From Acinetobacter calcoaceticus ANC 3811 (GTDB taxonomy: Bacteria; Pseudomonadota; Gammaproteobacteria; Pseudomonadales; Moraxellaceae): DNA of 64,000 bases. Positions 36,403-45,969 of this stretch are shown one piece after another; position 1 is the stretch's first letter, and every line of letters begins with the position of its first letter. The notes beneath the pieces are model-generated. The model saw only the letters and a list, made by a program, of their open reading frames with translations. It made no database searches and was not told the DNA's origin. Location of the stretch: contig NZ_KB976986.1 of the NCBI RefSeq assembly GCF_000399665.1, positions 1,492,773-1,556,772 of the forward strand, read 5' to 3'. A program made the translations under genes and the position numbers.

Positions 36403-37056
36403 TTAGGCTACACGTGCATCGATTAATTCACAGTCTGTAACTGCTTGTAATTCATCAAAACTAAGACCTTCCACCATTTCTGTGACATAAGCTTTTTGGT
36501 CTTTGAGTTCAATAATGCATAAATCGGTATAAATACGATTGACACACTGCTCACCCGTCATTGGATAGCTCAGTTCTTTTACAATTTTGGACTCGCCTTT
36601 TTTAGTGACGTGTTCCATATAGACATAAATCGTTTTTGCGCCGACTGCCAAATCCATAGCACCGCCGACCGCGGGTACATCATCTGCTTTACCAGTATGC
36701 CAATTTGCCAAGTCCCCATTTACCGCAACTTGGAATGCACCAATTACACAAATGTCCAAATGACCGCCACGCATAATGTCAAACGAGTCACCATGATGCA
36801 TAAAGCATCCACCGTCTAACAAAGTGACGAGTTCTTTTCCAGCATTAACCAAATCTTGGTCTTCTTCACCAGGTTGTGGTGGTGGACCAAAAGCCAAGAC
36901 ACCATTTTCCGAATGTAAAAAAATTTCTTTGTCTTTAGGCAAAAATTTAGCAACGTTGGTCGGTAAGCCAATACCTAAATTGACATAAGAACCTTCAGGA
37001 ATATCATTGGCAATGAGTTTGGCAATATCTTCACGAGAACGTTTTTGAACTGACAT
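36403..37056 (-). CDS. dcaJ: 3-Oxoacid/dicarboxylate CoA-transferase, subunit B
   Basis: This class I CoA-transferase small subunit carries the active-site Glu motif EIFLHSENGVLAFG and GAMDLAVGAKTIYV. The start is ATG 37056, with AGGAGA just before it; an in-frame ATG at 37113 lies inside the upstream gene and has no such site. The product is 217 residues. It transfers CoA from succinyl-CoA to a dicarboxylate, together with the A subunit. The ATG overlaps the stop of the A gene by one base (TAATG), a tight translational coupling. In the dca pathway DcaIJ activates adipate; PcaIJ (3-oxoadipate) is the close alternative. Confidence 0.87.
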   Translation of the reverse strand: MSVQKRSREDIAKLIANDIPEGSYVNLGIGLPTNVAKFLPKDKEIFLHSENGVLAFGPPPQPGEEDQDLVNAGKELVTLLDGGCFMHHGDSFDIMRGGHLDICVIGAFQVAVNGDLANWHTGKADDVPAVGGAMDLAVGAKTIYVYMEHVTKKGESKIVKELSYPMTGEQCVNRIYTDLCIIELKDQKAYVTEMVEGLSFDELQAVTDCELIDARVA

Positions 37057-37724
37057 TAGATATCTCCTACTTTTACAATGTGCTGAACAAAAATTCCCGG
37101 TGTAATAATGCACTCAGGGTCAAGCGTTCCTAGCTCTACGGTGTCATTCACTTGAACAATTGTGGTCTTAGCGGCTTTTGCCATGATCGGCCCAAAATTG
37201 CGGGCTGCTTTGCGGTAAGTTAAATTGCCCCAGCGATCAGCTTTATCGGCATAAATCAGTGCAAAATCAGCTTCAAGTGGATATTCAAGTACGTAATTTT
37301 TACCGTTAATGGTTCGGGTTTCTTTGCCTTCGGCAACTTTGGTGCCATAACCAGTCGGAGTAAAAATAGCACCTAGACCCGCACCTGCTGCCTGAATACG
37401 ACATGCCAAATTACCTTGCGGAACCAGTTCCAACTCAATTTTTCCTGCTCTATATAAGTCTTGAAAAACGGTTGATCCCGCAGATTTTGGAAATGAACAA
37501 ATCATTTTTTTAACGCAACCAGCAATAATCAGATTTGTTAAACCACGATCCCCCGAAGCCGCATTGTTATTTACAATGGTCAGTTCTTTTTTTCCTAAAT
37601 CGATTAAGGCTTCAATTAATTCAGCAGGTTGTCCCGTCACACCGAACCCGCCTGTCATGATGGTTGCTCCATCAGGAATAGCTTTTAAAATCGGTTCAAT
37701 GTCACTGGTGATTTTATTTATCAT
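37056..37724 (-). CDS. dcaI: 3-Oxoacid/dicarboxylate CoA-transferase, subunit A
   Basis: This 222-residue class I CoA-transferase large subunit has the CoA-binding motif GGFGVTGQPAELIEAL and GTKVAEGKETRTINGK. It forms the heterotetramer with the adjacent B subunit. The substrate assignment (adipate-like) comes from the dehydrogenase, hydratase and thiolase genes in the same cluster. Sequence alone would equally allow a 3-oxoadipate CoA-transferase (PcaI). The gene follows the MFS transporter gene by 47 bases. Confidence 0.87.
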   Translation of the reverse strand: MINKITSDIEPILKAIPDGATIMTGGFGVTGQPAELIEALIDLGKKELTIVNNNAASGDRGLTNLIIAGCVKKMICSFPKSAGSTVFQDLYRAGKIELELVPQGNLACRIQAAGAGLGAIFTPTGYGTKVAEGKETRTINGKNYVLEYPLEADFALIYADKADRWGNLTYRKAARNFGPIMAKAAKTTIVQVNDTVELGTLDPECIITPGIFVQHIVKVGDI

Positions 37725-37771
37725 CTCACTTGTCCCTTTTCATCCTTAATTTAAGGTGACAGATTGATCTG

Positions 37772-39055
37772 TCACTCTGCCTTTTGCGGGTTAAATAGTC
37801 GGTCTTTAATAAATAACAATGGAATTACACCGCAGATAAAATAAGCCGCAGCCATCACCAAGAGCCCTAAACCAATAGAACCGTTTTGCGATAGAAAACC
37901 AATTGTTAATGGAGAGAAAATAGAAAGTACTTTGCCAATGTTATAAGCACCGCCCACTGCCGAACCTCGAATTGAAGTTGGGAAACTTTCCGTCATATAG
38001 GTGGCATTAATTGCGTATGGAATACCGTAAAGGAAACCGAAGAACAGCATCATCCATAAAATGTTGGTTGGTGTATTTAAATAAACAATAACTGGAATAA
38101 ATAAGGCTGTGCCAATGGTTCCGAAAGCGAATACAGCGCGGCGCCCTAATTTGTCTGCAACGATCCCTGCGATTACTTTGGCAAACATCATAATCAGGAA
38201 AGTACCGACCATATACATGGCCATTTCTTTAAATTTGATGCCAAGATCAGACTCTAAATAAGCTGGTAACCAGTTACTTACGCCGTAATAACCAAACTGC
38301 AATGCACCTGTACTAATAATCCAAAGTACAAACATGGTGCCGTGTTTCTTATCTCTTAAAATTTCAAGATATGGGTTTTGACGTTTTTTAGGTTGATTAC
38401 TTTGAGCGACTTCTAGAGCTTTTAATTGACGTGCTTTTTTCCAAGACTCAGGTTCAGGTACACAAAAGTGCATTAAAACTGACAATACCAAAGGGGTAAT
38501 CGCAATCCAATATAGGAAACGCCAGCCATGTTCAGGAATAATATGTCCTGCTAATAAAGTCGCTAGCAACGAACCTAAGGTATAACCCGTCATAAGAGTA
38601 GCCAAAACAGTCGAGCGATGTTTGGTTGGCACCATTTCTGACATTAAAATATTACAGGCAATATAGAGCGCACCTAAACCCATCGCTCCAAAAGTTCTTA
38701 AAACTGCAAATTGCATATAAGAATCAGTAAAACCCAATGCACTGGTTAAAACTGAAGAATAAGCAATAAAGAACACAATAATGCGGACCCGCCCAAAACG
38801 GTCACAAGCCCAACCACCAATCAGGCCACCAATTGCTGAACCTAAAAGTGTTAAACTGCCTAATGTTCCAGCCTGTACACCCGTTAAATGAAATTCTGTT
38901 TTAAGACTGGTCAGGCTTAATGCCAAAAAACCTAAGTCTGCCCCATCACACAACAATGTTAAAAAAGCGAATATAAATGCGGTAATCCAAATCTTTTTTG
39001 GTGTCTGGATAGCTTCACTGCTAGCCGTATTTTGTGCAACTGTTTCTGTTGTCAT
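37772..39055 (-). CDS. dcaK: MFS transporter, AAHS-type, dicarboxylate/aromatic acid importer
   Basis: The 427-residue product has twelve predicted membrane segments and the AAHS helix-1 motif LCDGADLGFLALSLTSLK, with the MFS loop GWACDRFGRVR. I chose ATG 39055, because GAGGAT precedes it at 8 bases; earlier in-frame ATGs lack a usable spacing. It lies between the CoA-transferase genes and the acyl-CoA dehydrogenase gene on the same strand, so substrate uptake is its likely role. A close paralogue is at 53086-54336. Confidence 0.85.
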   Translation of the reverse strand: MTTETVAQNTASSEAIQTPKKIWITAFIFAFLTLLCDGADLGFLALSLTSLKTEFHLTGVQAGTLGSLTLLGSAIGGLIGGWACDRFGRVRIIVFFIAYSSVLTSALGFTDSYMQFAVLRTFGAMGLGALYIACNILMSEMVPTKHRSTVLATLMTGYTLGSLLATLLAGHIIPEHGWRFLYWIAITPLVLSVLMHFCVPEPESWKKARQLKALEVAQSNQPKKRQNPYLEILRDKKHGTMFVLWIISTGALQFGYYGVSNWLPAYLESDLGIKFKEMAMYMVGTFLIMMFAKVIAGIVADKLGRRAVFAFGTIGTALFIPVIVYLNTPTNILWMMLFFGFLYGIPYAINATYMTESFPTSIRGSAVGGAYNIGKVLSIFSPLTIGFLSQNGSIGLGLLVMAAAYFICGVIPLLFIKDRLFNPQKAE

Positions 39056-39112
39056 GTCCATATCCTCAGAAGGAACATGAGGCATCCAATGCCTCATGGC
39101 ATTTGTTTTTTA

Positions 39113-40267
39113 TTAGGTAGTAGCTTCCCTAATCATGTTTTTGGCAATAATAATTTGTTGAACTTGCGTAGTCCCTTCATACAAACGGAACAAACGGACA
39201 TCGCGATAAAAACGCTCAATGGCATATTCACTGATATAGCCTGCGCCACCATGAATCTGTACACAGCGGTCAGCAACGCGTCCGCACATTTCGGTTGCAA
39301 ACATTTTTGCGCAAGACGCTTCTGTACTAATGTTTTCGCCATTATCACGGCGGCGAGCTGCATCTAGGACCATACATTTAGCCGCATAAATCTCAGCTTT
39401 TGAGTCGGCAAGCATGGCTTGAATCAACTGGAAGTTCGCAATAGGCTGACCAAACTGTTTACGCTCAATTGCATAGTGCAATGCGTCGTTTAACATACGC
39501 TCAGAAACGCCCACACTATATGCACCAATGTGCAAACGCCCTTTATCAAGCACTTTCATGGCCGTTTTAAAACCGACACCTTCTACGCCGCCAATCAGTG
39601 CAGAAGCAGGTATACGGCAATTTTCAAAAATCACATCACAGGTGTGTGAACCCTTTTGCCCCATTTTTTGGTCAATTTTGCCCAATGTAATGCCCGGTGT
39701 ATTAGCCTCAACTAAAAAAGCTGAAATACCACCTGACCCTTTAATTTCAGGATTGGTTCGAGCCATTACAGTGAAAGTTGCAGCATGAGGTGCATTGGTA
39801 ATAAAACGTTTGGTGCCGTTTAATACATAAAAATCGCCATCTTTTACGGCACTGGTTTTTAAAGAGGCTGCATCAGAACCAGATTCAGGCTCTGTTAAAC
39901 AAAATGAACCAATAATTTCGCCACTTGCATAACGAGGTAAATATTTTTGCTTTTGCTCTTCTGTGCCATCAATCAAAATTGCACTTGAGCCAATACCGTT
40001 ATTAGTACCAATTAAAGAGCGAAAAGCTGGTGAAGTTTGCCCAAGTTCAAATGCAACTCTGACTTCTTCTTCCATGGTGATACCTAGGCCACCATATTCT
40101 TCAGGAATTGTGAGGCCGAACAAACCAAGCTCACGCATTTGCTGCACAATGTCATCTGGAATTTTGTCTTTCTCTACCACTTCGTTTTCACGAGGGATCA
40201 ATTCATCTTTTACAAAATCTCGAATTGTTGAAAGTAACTGCTCCAACATCCCTTCATCACGGATCAT
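39113..40267 (-). CDS. dcaA: Acyl-CoA dehydrogenase of the dca-like pathway
   Basis: This is a 384-residue FAD enzyme with all the family motifs: LTEPESGSDAASLKTSA, RFITNAPHAATF, and C-terminal QIHGGAGYISEYAIERFYRDVR. It introduces the 2,3-double bond into the dicarboxylyl-CoA (adipyl-CoA in the DcaA model). It starts the minus-strand operon dcaA-K-I-J-P with GGGAG before its ATG and faces the hydratase gene across a palindromic operator. A paralogue at 51873-53024 is nearly identical over long stretches. A glutaryl-CoA dehydrogenase role cannot be excluded from sequence alone. Confidence 0.87.
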   Translation of the reverse strand: MIRDEGMLEQLLSTIRDFVKDELIPRENEVVEKDKIPDDIVQQMRELGLFGLTIPEEYGGLGITMEEEVRVAFELGQTSPAFRSLIGTNNGIGSSAILIDGTEEQKQKYLPRYASGEIIGSFCLTEPESGSDAASLKTSAVKDGDFYVLNGTKRFITNAPHAATFTVMARTNPEIKGSGGISAFLVEANTPGITLGKIDQKMGQKGSHTCDVIFENCRIPASALIGGVEGVGFKTAMKVLDKGRLHIGAYSVGVSERMLNDALHYAIERKQFGQPIANFQLIQAMLADSKAEIYAAKCMVLDAARRRDNGENISTEASCAKMFATEMCGRVADRCVQIHGGAGYISEYAIERFYRDVRLFRLYEGTTQVQQIIIAKNMIREATT

Positions 40268-40411
40268 CTGTGATCTCCCTTTTTATGTATTTCCATCGCA
40301 CCCATCAGCCATCTCCAGCTTGTCTGGATACCATGTTTTAAATCTTGTTTACTGCGGATGTGTTTCATAGTACGAGAACGAAAATACAAATTTCAAGCTT
40401 TTTTGAAAATT

Positions 40412-40430
40412 AATTTCGTTAAACGAAATT
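40412..40430. promoter_or_regulatory. Palindromic operator copy 2, dcaA/dcaE divergent promoter
   Basis: AATTTCGTT-A-AACGAAATT is a perfect 19-bp palindrome in the 311-base divergent region (40268-40578). It is the best-conserved copy of the regulon motif. No ORF is seen in that region. Confidence 0.75.
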
Positions 40431-40578
40431 TTAAAAATTACCATTACGCAATATCAAGTACTTAGCATATTTCATAGTTCATTATCGTTTGAACAGACTA
40501 AATAAGACTTGAAATAAATTCCAAAATAAGCATCATAAAAGGAATATAGTTTTGATGTGCGAAACAGGGAATCCAAAA

Positions 40579-41367
40579 ATGAGTATATCAATAGGGAATA
40601 ATTTCGTAGAAGTCGACTTTTCTATTCAAAAAATAGCGGTTGTTAAAATTAACCGACCTGAAGCAAAAAATGCACTGAATACAGAGGTTCGCAAACAACT
40701 AGCACAAGCTTTTACCGAATTAAGTTTTAACGATGAGATCAATGCGGTTGTGCTCACGGGTGGTGAAGAAGTCTTTGCCGCAGGTGCAGATCTAAAAGAA
40801 ATGGCAACCGCAACTTCCACAGAAATGTTATTGCGTCATACGGAACGTTATTGGAATGCGATTGCTCAATGCCCTAAACCTGTGATTGCTGCAGTAAATG
40901 GTTATGCATTGGGTGGTGGCTGTGAACTTGCAATGCACGCTGACATTATTATTGCGGGTAAAGGCGCAACCTTTGGCCAACCGGAAATTAAAGTCGGTTT
41001 AATGCCGGGTGCTGGTGGTACACAACGTTTGTTCCGTGCTGTGGGTAAATTCCATGCCATGCGCATGATTATGACGGGTGCCATGGTGAAAGCCGAAGAA
41101 GCTTATATCATTGGCCTTGTTTCACAAGTCACAGAAGACGACCAGACCATTCCAACTGCGATTCAAATGGCGCAAAGCCTCGCCAAAATGCCTCCAATTG
41201 CCCTGCAACAAATTAAAGAAGTTGCGTTGATGAGCGAAGATGTTCCATTAAATGCAGGCTTAACACTAGAACGAAAAGCATTCCAGTTACTGTTTTCGAC
41301 CGAAGATAAAAATGAAGGCGTTCAAGCTTTTATCGAAAAGCGTAAACCGTCTTATCAAGGTAAATAA
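40579..41367 (+). CDS. dcaE: Enoyl-CoA hydratase of the dca-like pathway
   Basis: This crotonase-fold enzyme has the oxyanion motifs EEVFAAGADLKEMA and GYALGGGCELAMHADI, and the acid/base Glu pair around GQPEIKVGLMPGAGGTQR. It hydrates 2,3-dehydroadipyl-CoA-type substrates to 3-hydroxyacyl-CoA. I chose ATG 40579, because AGGGA lies eight bases upstream; ATG 40555 would add 8 residues and has a more distant AAGGA. The product is 262 residues. It begins the plus-strand operon that continues through the SDR, the hydroxyacyl-CoA dehydrogenase and the thiolase. Confidence 0.9.
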   Translation: MSISIGNNFVEVDFSIQKIAVVKINRPEAKNALNTEVRKQLAQAFTELSFNDEINAVVLTGGEEVFAAGADLKEMATATSTEMLLRHTERYWNAIAQCPKPVIAAVNGYALGGGCELAMHADIIIAGKGATFGQPEIKVGLMPGAGGTQRLFRAVGKFHAMRMIMTGAMVKAEEAYIIGLVSQVTEDDQTIPTAIQMAQSLAKMPPIALQQIKEVALMSEDVPLNAGLTLERKAFQLLFSTEDKNEGVQAFIEKRKPSYQGK

Positions 41368-41396
41368 CTCAAAACTATAATAACAAAGGAATGAAT

Positions 41397-42158
41397 ATGG
41401 CCAGAAAAATATTGATTAGTGCAGGTGGTTCAGGAATTGGACGATGCATTGCCGAGGCATTTTTAAACAATCATGATGACGTTTTCGTTTGTGATATTAA
41501 TGCTAAAAGCCTAGAACAGTTTCAGAAAGACTATCCAAAGCTGCATATACATACATGTGATTTAGCTGACCATAAACAAATTAAACTCATGTTTAGTCAA
41601 GCAGTTCAGAAACTTGGTTATATTGATATTTTAGTCAATAACACAGGCATCTCCGGTCCGACCGTTGCCGCAGATGAGCTAAGTTTTGAAGACTGGAATA
41701 CAGTTATTAATTTAAACCTGAATAGCACTTTTTTAATTACCCAGTTAGCCATTCCCTATTTAAAGAAAGCACAGTCAGGCGTAATTATTAATATGTCATC
41801 TATTGCTGGCCGCTTAGGCTATCCATATAGATTAGCTTATTCCACCTCAAAATGGGGGCTGATCGGTTTTACCAAAACGCTTTCTATGGAACTCGGTGCA
41901 GATAATATTCGGGTTAACGCTATTCTTCCAGGTGCGGTAGATGGTGATCGAGTTCAACGCGTATTACAGGCCCGTGCCGATGTAGCGCATACCTCACTTG
42001 AAGAAGTGACTCAAAATGCGCTGAAAAATCAGTCGCTCAAATATTTTGTCAATCCAAAGCATATTGCAGATTTATGCCTATTTATAGCGTCAGATAGTGG
42101 CCGCTCAATTTCAGGGCAAATCTTACCCATTGATGGTGATAAACAATGCTTAAGCTAA
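41397..42158 (+). CDS. SDR-family oxidoreductase in the dca-like operon
   Basis: This is a 253-residue short-chain dehydrogenase with an unusual cofactor loop SAGGSGIG, the NNTG motif at the end of strand 4, and the catalytic YSTSK. I chose ATG 41397 over 41391: both follow AAAGGA, and the second has better spacing. Its position between hydratase and hydroxyacyl-CoA dehydrogenase genes suggests an alternative oxidation of the 3-hydroxy intermediate or of a related hydroxy acid. The substrate is not fixed by sequence. Confidence 0.85.
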   Translation: MARKILISAGGSGIGRCIAEAFLNNHDDVFVCDINAKSLEQFQKDYPKLHIHTCDLADHKQIKLMFSQAVQKLGYIDILVNNTGISGPTVAADELSFEDWNTVINLNLNSTFLITQLAIPYLKKAQSGVIINMSSIAGRLGYPYRLAYSTSKWGLIGFTKTLSMELGADNIRVNAILPGAVDGDRVQRVLQARADVAHTSLEEVTQNALKNQSLKYFVNPKHIADLCLFIASDSGRSISGQILPIDGDKQCLS

Positions 42159-42219
42159 ATCACCAAACCCTATTTTTCCGTTTAATTTCTAATATAGATT
42201 AATCATCAGGATGATCGAC

Positions 42220-43743
42220 ATGACTTATGATATTAAAAGCATGGCTGTGATTGGTGTCGGTATTATGGGCAGCGGCATTGCTCAAATTGCTGCGCAGTCA
42301 GGTCATACCACTTATTTATATGATGTCAAAGCAGGTGCAGCAGAACAGGCCAAAGAAAAACTGGCTGCCACATTTCAAAAGTTAGTCGACAAAAATAAAA
42401 TTACGCCTGAGCAAGCAGCTCTAGCAAATAGTCATTTAGTTGTTGCTCATCAAATTGAAGATTTAAAAAATTGCGACCTGATTGTAGAAGCAATTGTTGA
42501 ACGTCTAGATATAAAACAAAGCTTGATGCAGCAGCTTGAAGACGTCGTTTCAGAAAATGCCATTTTAGCCTCGAACACCTCTTCTCTGTCTATTACAGCG
42601 ATTGCTGCAAACTGCAAAAAACCTGAACGTGTTGTGGGTTATCACTTCTTTAATCCAGTTCCACTCATGAAAGTGGTCGAAGTCATTCGTGGTTTAAAAA
42701 CTGACCCACTTATTATTGATGCCTTAAATGATCTGTCTCGTGCATTTGGTCATCGCCCTGTTGTGGCAAAAGATACCCCTGGATTTATTATTAATCATGC
42801 GGGTCGGGCTTATGGAACCGAAGCACTCAAAATCTTAAATGAAAACGTTTGTGACATTAGTGAAATTGACCGAATTTTACGTGACGGCGTTGGTTTTAGA
42901 ATGGGTCCTTTTGAATTACTTGATTTAACTGGCCTTGATGTTTCTCATCCAGTCATGGAGTCGATTTATCACCAGTACTATGAAGAAGCCCGCTACAAAC
43001 CAAACCCGCTCACCAAACAAATGCTAGATGCCAAGCAACTTGGACGTAAGGTTAATCAAGGTTTTTATAATTATGAAACCGGTTCAAAAACAGGTGAACA
43101 ACCTGCTCAGTTTGTAGAGCGTTTAGCGCAATATCCAAAAGTTTGGATTGCCGCAGATTTCTTAGACGATAAAAAACAGCTCGAAGATTATTTAACTCAG
43201 CAAAATATTGTCTTAGACACTCATCCTGAACCACAAACAGATAGCTTATGTTTACTTGCTTGTTATGGTGAAGATACAACTCAAGCGGCTACCCGTCTAG
43301 GGGTTAACCCTGAACAAGCTGTTGCTATAGACATGCTTTATGGCATTGCAAAGCATCGAACCTTAATGCCTTCACTTGTTACCAAATCTGAATACAGACA
43401 AGCAGCTCACTCTATTTTCAATCTAGACGGAAATCTGGTGAGCATGATTAATGAAAGTATTGGCTTTGTTACGCAGCGCGTTTTAGCAATGGTCATTAAT
43501 TTGGGCTGCGATATTGCCCAGCAAAATGTTGCCACTGTAGATGACATTAATGCCGCAGTGCGTCTTGGTTTAGGTTATCCATTTGGCCCAATTGAATGGG
43601 GTGATCAAGTCGGCAGCCAAAAAATATTACTCATTCTGAACCGTATAACAGCACTTACGCATGACCCGCGTTACCGCCCTAGCCCGTGGTTACAGCGTCG
43701 TGTCGCACTTCATTTACCTCTTACTTTTACTCACGAGTCTTGA
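42220..43743 (+). CDS. dcaH: 3-Hydroxyacyl-CoA dehydrogenase of the dca-like pathway
   Basis: The 507-residue protein has the NAD-binding motif GVGIMGSGIAQIAAQSGH at its N-terminus. The catalytic dyad region includes HFFNPVPLMK, and two C-terminal helical 3HCDH domains follow (NHAGRAYGTEALKIL and a second at residues 400-505). The long form with duplicated C-terminal domains is that of PaaH/PaaC-like enzymes. It oxidises 3-hydroxyadipyl-CoA to 3-oxoadipyl-CoA in the model pathway. ATG 42220 follows AGGA by eight bases. It is followed closely by the thiolase gene. Confidence 0.9.
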   Translation: MTYDIKSMAVIGVGIMGSGIAQIAAQSGHTTYLYDVKAGAAEQAKEKLAATFQKLVDKNKITPEQAALANSHLVVAHQIEDLKNCDLIVEAIVERLDIKQSLMQQLEDVVSENAILASNTSSLSITAIAANCKKPERVVGYHFFNPVPLMKVVEVIRGLKTDPLIIDALNDLSRAFGHRPVVAKDTPGFIINHAGRAYGTEALKILNENVCDISEIDRILRDGVGFRMGPFELLDLTGLDVSHPVMESIYHQYYEEARYKPNPLTKQMLDAKQLGRKVNQGFYNYETGSKTGEQPAQFVERLAQYPKVWIAADFLDDKKQLEDYLTQQNIVLDTHPEPQTDSLCLLACYGEDTTQAATRLGVNPEQAVAIDMLYGIAKHRTLMPSLVTKSEYRQAAHSIFNLDGNLVSMINESIGFVTQRVLAMVINLGCDIAQQNVATVDDINAAVRLGLGYPFGPIEWGDQVGSQKILLILNRITALTHDPRYRPSPWLQRRVALHLPLTFTHES

Positions 43744-43757
43744 AAAGGAATTTCTCA

Positions 43758-44963
43758 ATGTTAAATGCATATATCTATGATGGTTTACGTAGTCCATTTG
43801 GCCGTCATGCAGGTGAACTTGCCTCAATTCGCCCTGATGATTTAGCAGCAACTGTCATTCAAAAACTATTAGAAAAAACTGGTGTTCCGGGTGCTGATAT
43901 TGAAGATGTGATTTTGGGCGATACCAACCAAGCGGGTGAAGACAGTCGTAATGTGGCACGCAACGCGCTGTTACTTGCGGGATTACCAGTCACTGTGCCG
44001 GGCCAGACAGTAAACCGCTTATGTGCTAGTGGTTTAGGTGCAGTAATTGACTCAGCACGTGCTATTACTTGTGGTGAAGGTGAACTCTATATTGCAGGTG
44101 GTGTAGAAAGTATGTCACGTGCTCCCTTTGTGATGGGTAAAGCGGAAAGTGCTTATAGCCGTGATGCAAAAATTTATGACACCACAATTGGCTCTCGTTT
44201 TCCAAATAAAAAAATTATTGCTCAGTACGGCGGTCATTCAATGCCTGAAACAGGCGATAACGTTGCAGCCGATTTTGGTATTAGCCGTGAACAAGCAGAC
44301 TTATTTGCAGCTCAATCACAAGCTAAATATCAAAAAGCCAAAGAAGAAGGTTTCTTTGCCGATGAAATTACCCCAATTGAGGTTTTCCAAGGCAAAAAAT
44401 TACCACCTAAACTCGTTTCTGAAGATGAACACCCTCGCCCAAACTCAACTGTTGAAGCACTCACAAAGTTAAAACCACTCTTTGAAGGTGGCGTGGTCAC
44501 TGCTGGTAATGCCTCAGGTATTAATGATGGTGCAGCAGCCCTCTTGATTGGTTCAGAAGCAGCAGGTCAAAAATATGGCCTAAAACCAATGGCAAAAATT
44601 TTGTCAGCAGCAGCAGCGGGTATTGAGCCACGCATTATGGGTGCAGGCCCGATCGAAGCCATTAAAAAAGCAGTTGCGCGTGCGGGGCTTACTTTAGACG
44701 ACATGGATATTGTTGAAATTAATGAAGCCTTTGCTTCACAGGTTTTATCTTGTTTAAAAGGTTTAAATGTTGATTTTAATGACCCACGCGTAAATCCAAA
44801 TGGTGGTGCGATTGCGGTTGGTCATCCACTTGGTGCATCTGGCGCTCGTCTTAGCTTAACAGTAGCTCGTGAGTTAATTCGCCGTAAAAAGAAATATGCA
44901 GTGGTAAGCCTATGTATTGGCGTAGGTCAAGGTCTTGCAATGGTGATTGAAAATGTTTCATAA
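43758..44963 (+). CDS. dcaF: 3-Oxoadipyl-CoA thiolase
   Basis: Cleaves 3-oxoadipyl-CoA to succinyl-CoA and acetyl-CoA. The 401-residue start at ATG 43758 follows AAAAGGAA. An upstream ATG inside the previous gene is not used. The catalytic Cys is in NRLCASGLGAVIDSARAI, the His-containing GHPLGASGAR and the second Cys in CIGVGQGLAM are present. The opening AYIYDGLRSPFGRHAG is typical of PcaF/PaaJ/DcaF-type thiolases. It ends the plus-strand operon and a strong terminator follows. Confidence 0.92.
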   Translation: MLNAYIYDGLRSPFGRHAGELASIRPDDLAATVIQKLLEKTGVPGADIEDVILGDTNQAGEDSRNVARNALLLAGLPVTVPGQTVNRLCASGLGAVIDSARAITCGEGELYIAGGVESMSRAPFVMGKAESAYSRDAKIYDTTIGSRFPNKKIIAQYGGHSMPETGDNVAADFGISREQADLFAAQSQAKYQKAKEEGFFADEITPIEVFQGKKLPPKLVSEDEHPRPNSTVEALTKLKPLFEGGVVTAGNASGINDGAAALLIGSEAAGQKYGLKPMAKILSAAAAGIEPRIMGAGPIEAIKKAVARAGLTLDDMDIVEINEAFASQVLSCLKGLNVDFNDPRVNPNGGAIAVGHPLGASGARLSLTVARELIRRKKKYAVVSLCIGVGQGLAMVIENVS

Positions 44964-44977
44964 CCATTGAACCAGAT

Positions 44978-45016
44978 ATCCATTCATCACAACAGCGCAG
45001 TGATGAATGGATTTAT
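44978..45016 (+). terminator. Terminator after dcaF
   Basis: A 13-bp stem, ATCCATTCATCAC pairing with GTGATGAATGGAT, has a 9-base loop and is followed by TTATTTT. The T stretch runs directly into the operator at 45015-45031. Confidence 0.9.
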
Positions 45017-45031
45017 TTTGCATAGCGAAAT
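45015..45031. promoter_or_regulatory. Palindromic operator copy 3, before the first IclR gene
   Basis: ATTTTGC-ATA-GCGAAAT matches the regulon palindrome and lies 44 bases before the IclR-type start, suggesting autoregulation. Confidence 0.7.
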
Positions 45032-45074
45032 ATAATGGCAAAACTATTTTGCTTTAATTATATTTGAGGATCGA

Positions 45075-45917
45075 ATGTCTCAAAACACGGAAACTGAAAA
45101 ACCAATAAATTTTGATGAGATACGTTTAGATCCTATTTCGCATATACATCGGGAAAATAACCCGCAATTTATTGCTTCTTTAGCACGCGGTTTAGAACTT
45201 TTAAGATGCTTTTCTGCAAATAATCAGGTGCTTGGCAATCAAGAATTAGCAAAAATGACCGGTTTACCTAAACCGACCATTGCGCGTATTACCAATACCC
45301 TTGTGTCGTTAGGTTATTTAAAACAATTGCCTAACTCAACCAAATACACATTAGACATTGGTGTTTTATCTTTAGGATATGCAGCGTTATCTAATATCTC
45401 GATTCGTAATATTGCTCATCAATATATGGAAGAGTTGAGTCAGTATGTTCAGGCCCCTGTGGCGATGGCAACGCGTGACCGATTAAATATGGTGTATATC
45501 GATGTCGTGCAAATTGAAACTGCATTAAATATGCGCCGACCAATTGGCTCAACCTTACCACTTCACAGTAGTTCAATGGGTCGAGCTTGTTTGGCTGCAA
45601 CTCCTGAACGTGAGCGCAACTTTCTACTCGATGCACTGAAGCAAAAGAACTCCGAAAACTGGCCAGCCATAAAACGCTCTTTAGAACGAGCTTTCCGTGA
45701 TTATCAAGATTATGGATATTGTTTGTCTTTAGGTGAGTGGCATAAAGAAGTGAACTCGGTGGCTGTACCTTTGGTCAGCTCTAAACACGGTCTTTATGTT
45801 TTTAACTGTGGTGCACCAAGTTTTCATTTAAATCCCGAAAAACTTGAAGGTGAAATTGGACCACGTTTAATCCACATGGTGCACAATATTCAAGATGCAT
45901 TGAATGAAACGCACTAA
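45075..45917 (+). CDS. IclR-family regulator (PcaU/PobR type) of the dca-like cluster
   Basis: This is a 280-residue IclR protein with an N-terminal winged HTH (NQELAKMTGLPKPTIARITNTL) and a C-terminal GAF-like ligand domain. The sequence (ATRDRLNMVYIDVVQ, then PLHSSSMGRACLAATP) resembles Acinetobacter PcaU/PobR, which bind aromatic or dicarboxylic effectors. It shares long blocks with the regulator at 49291-50142. Operator copies lie before its own gene and before both catabolic arms. Its effector is probably a pathway acid or acyl-CoA. GAGGATCG lies before the ATG. Confidence 0.93.
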   Translation: MSQNTETEKPINFDEIRLDPISHIHRENNPQFIASLARGLELLRCFSANNQVLGNQELAKMTGLPKPTIARITNTLVSLGYLKQLPNSTKYTLDIGVLSLGYAALSNISIRNIAHQYMEELSQYVQAPVAMATRDRLNMVYIDVVQIETALNMRRPIGSTLPLHSSSMGRACLAATPERERNFLLDALKQKNSENWPAIKRSLERAFRDYQDYGYCLSLGEWHKEVNSVAVPLVSSKHGLYVFNCGAPSFHLNPEKLEGEIGPRLIHMVHNIQDALNETH

Positions 45918-45969
45918 TAACCATACTTAAAAGAGTCATGGTTGTGTTGATTAAAGTTCCACTTTCATT

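Noticed and set aside
43686-43757. Upstream ATG extension of the thiolase
   Set aside because: The extension lies inside the previous gene and adds 24 residues absent from the thiolase family; ATG 43758 has a good ribosome site.
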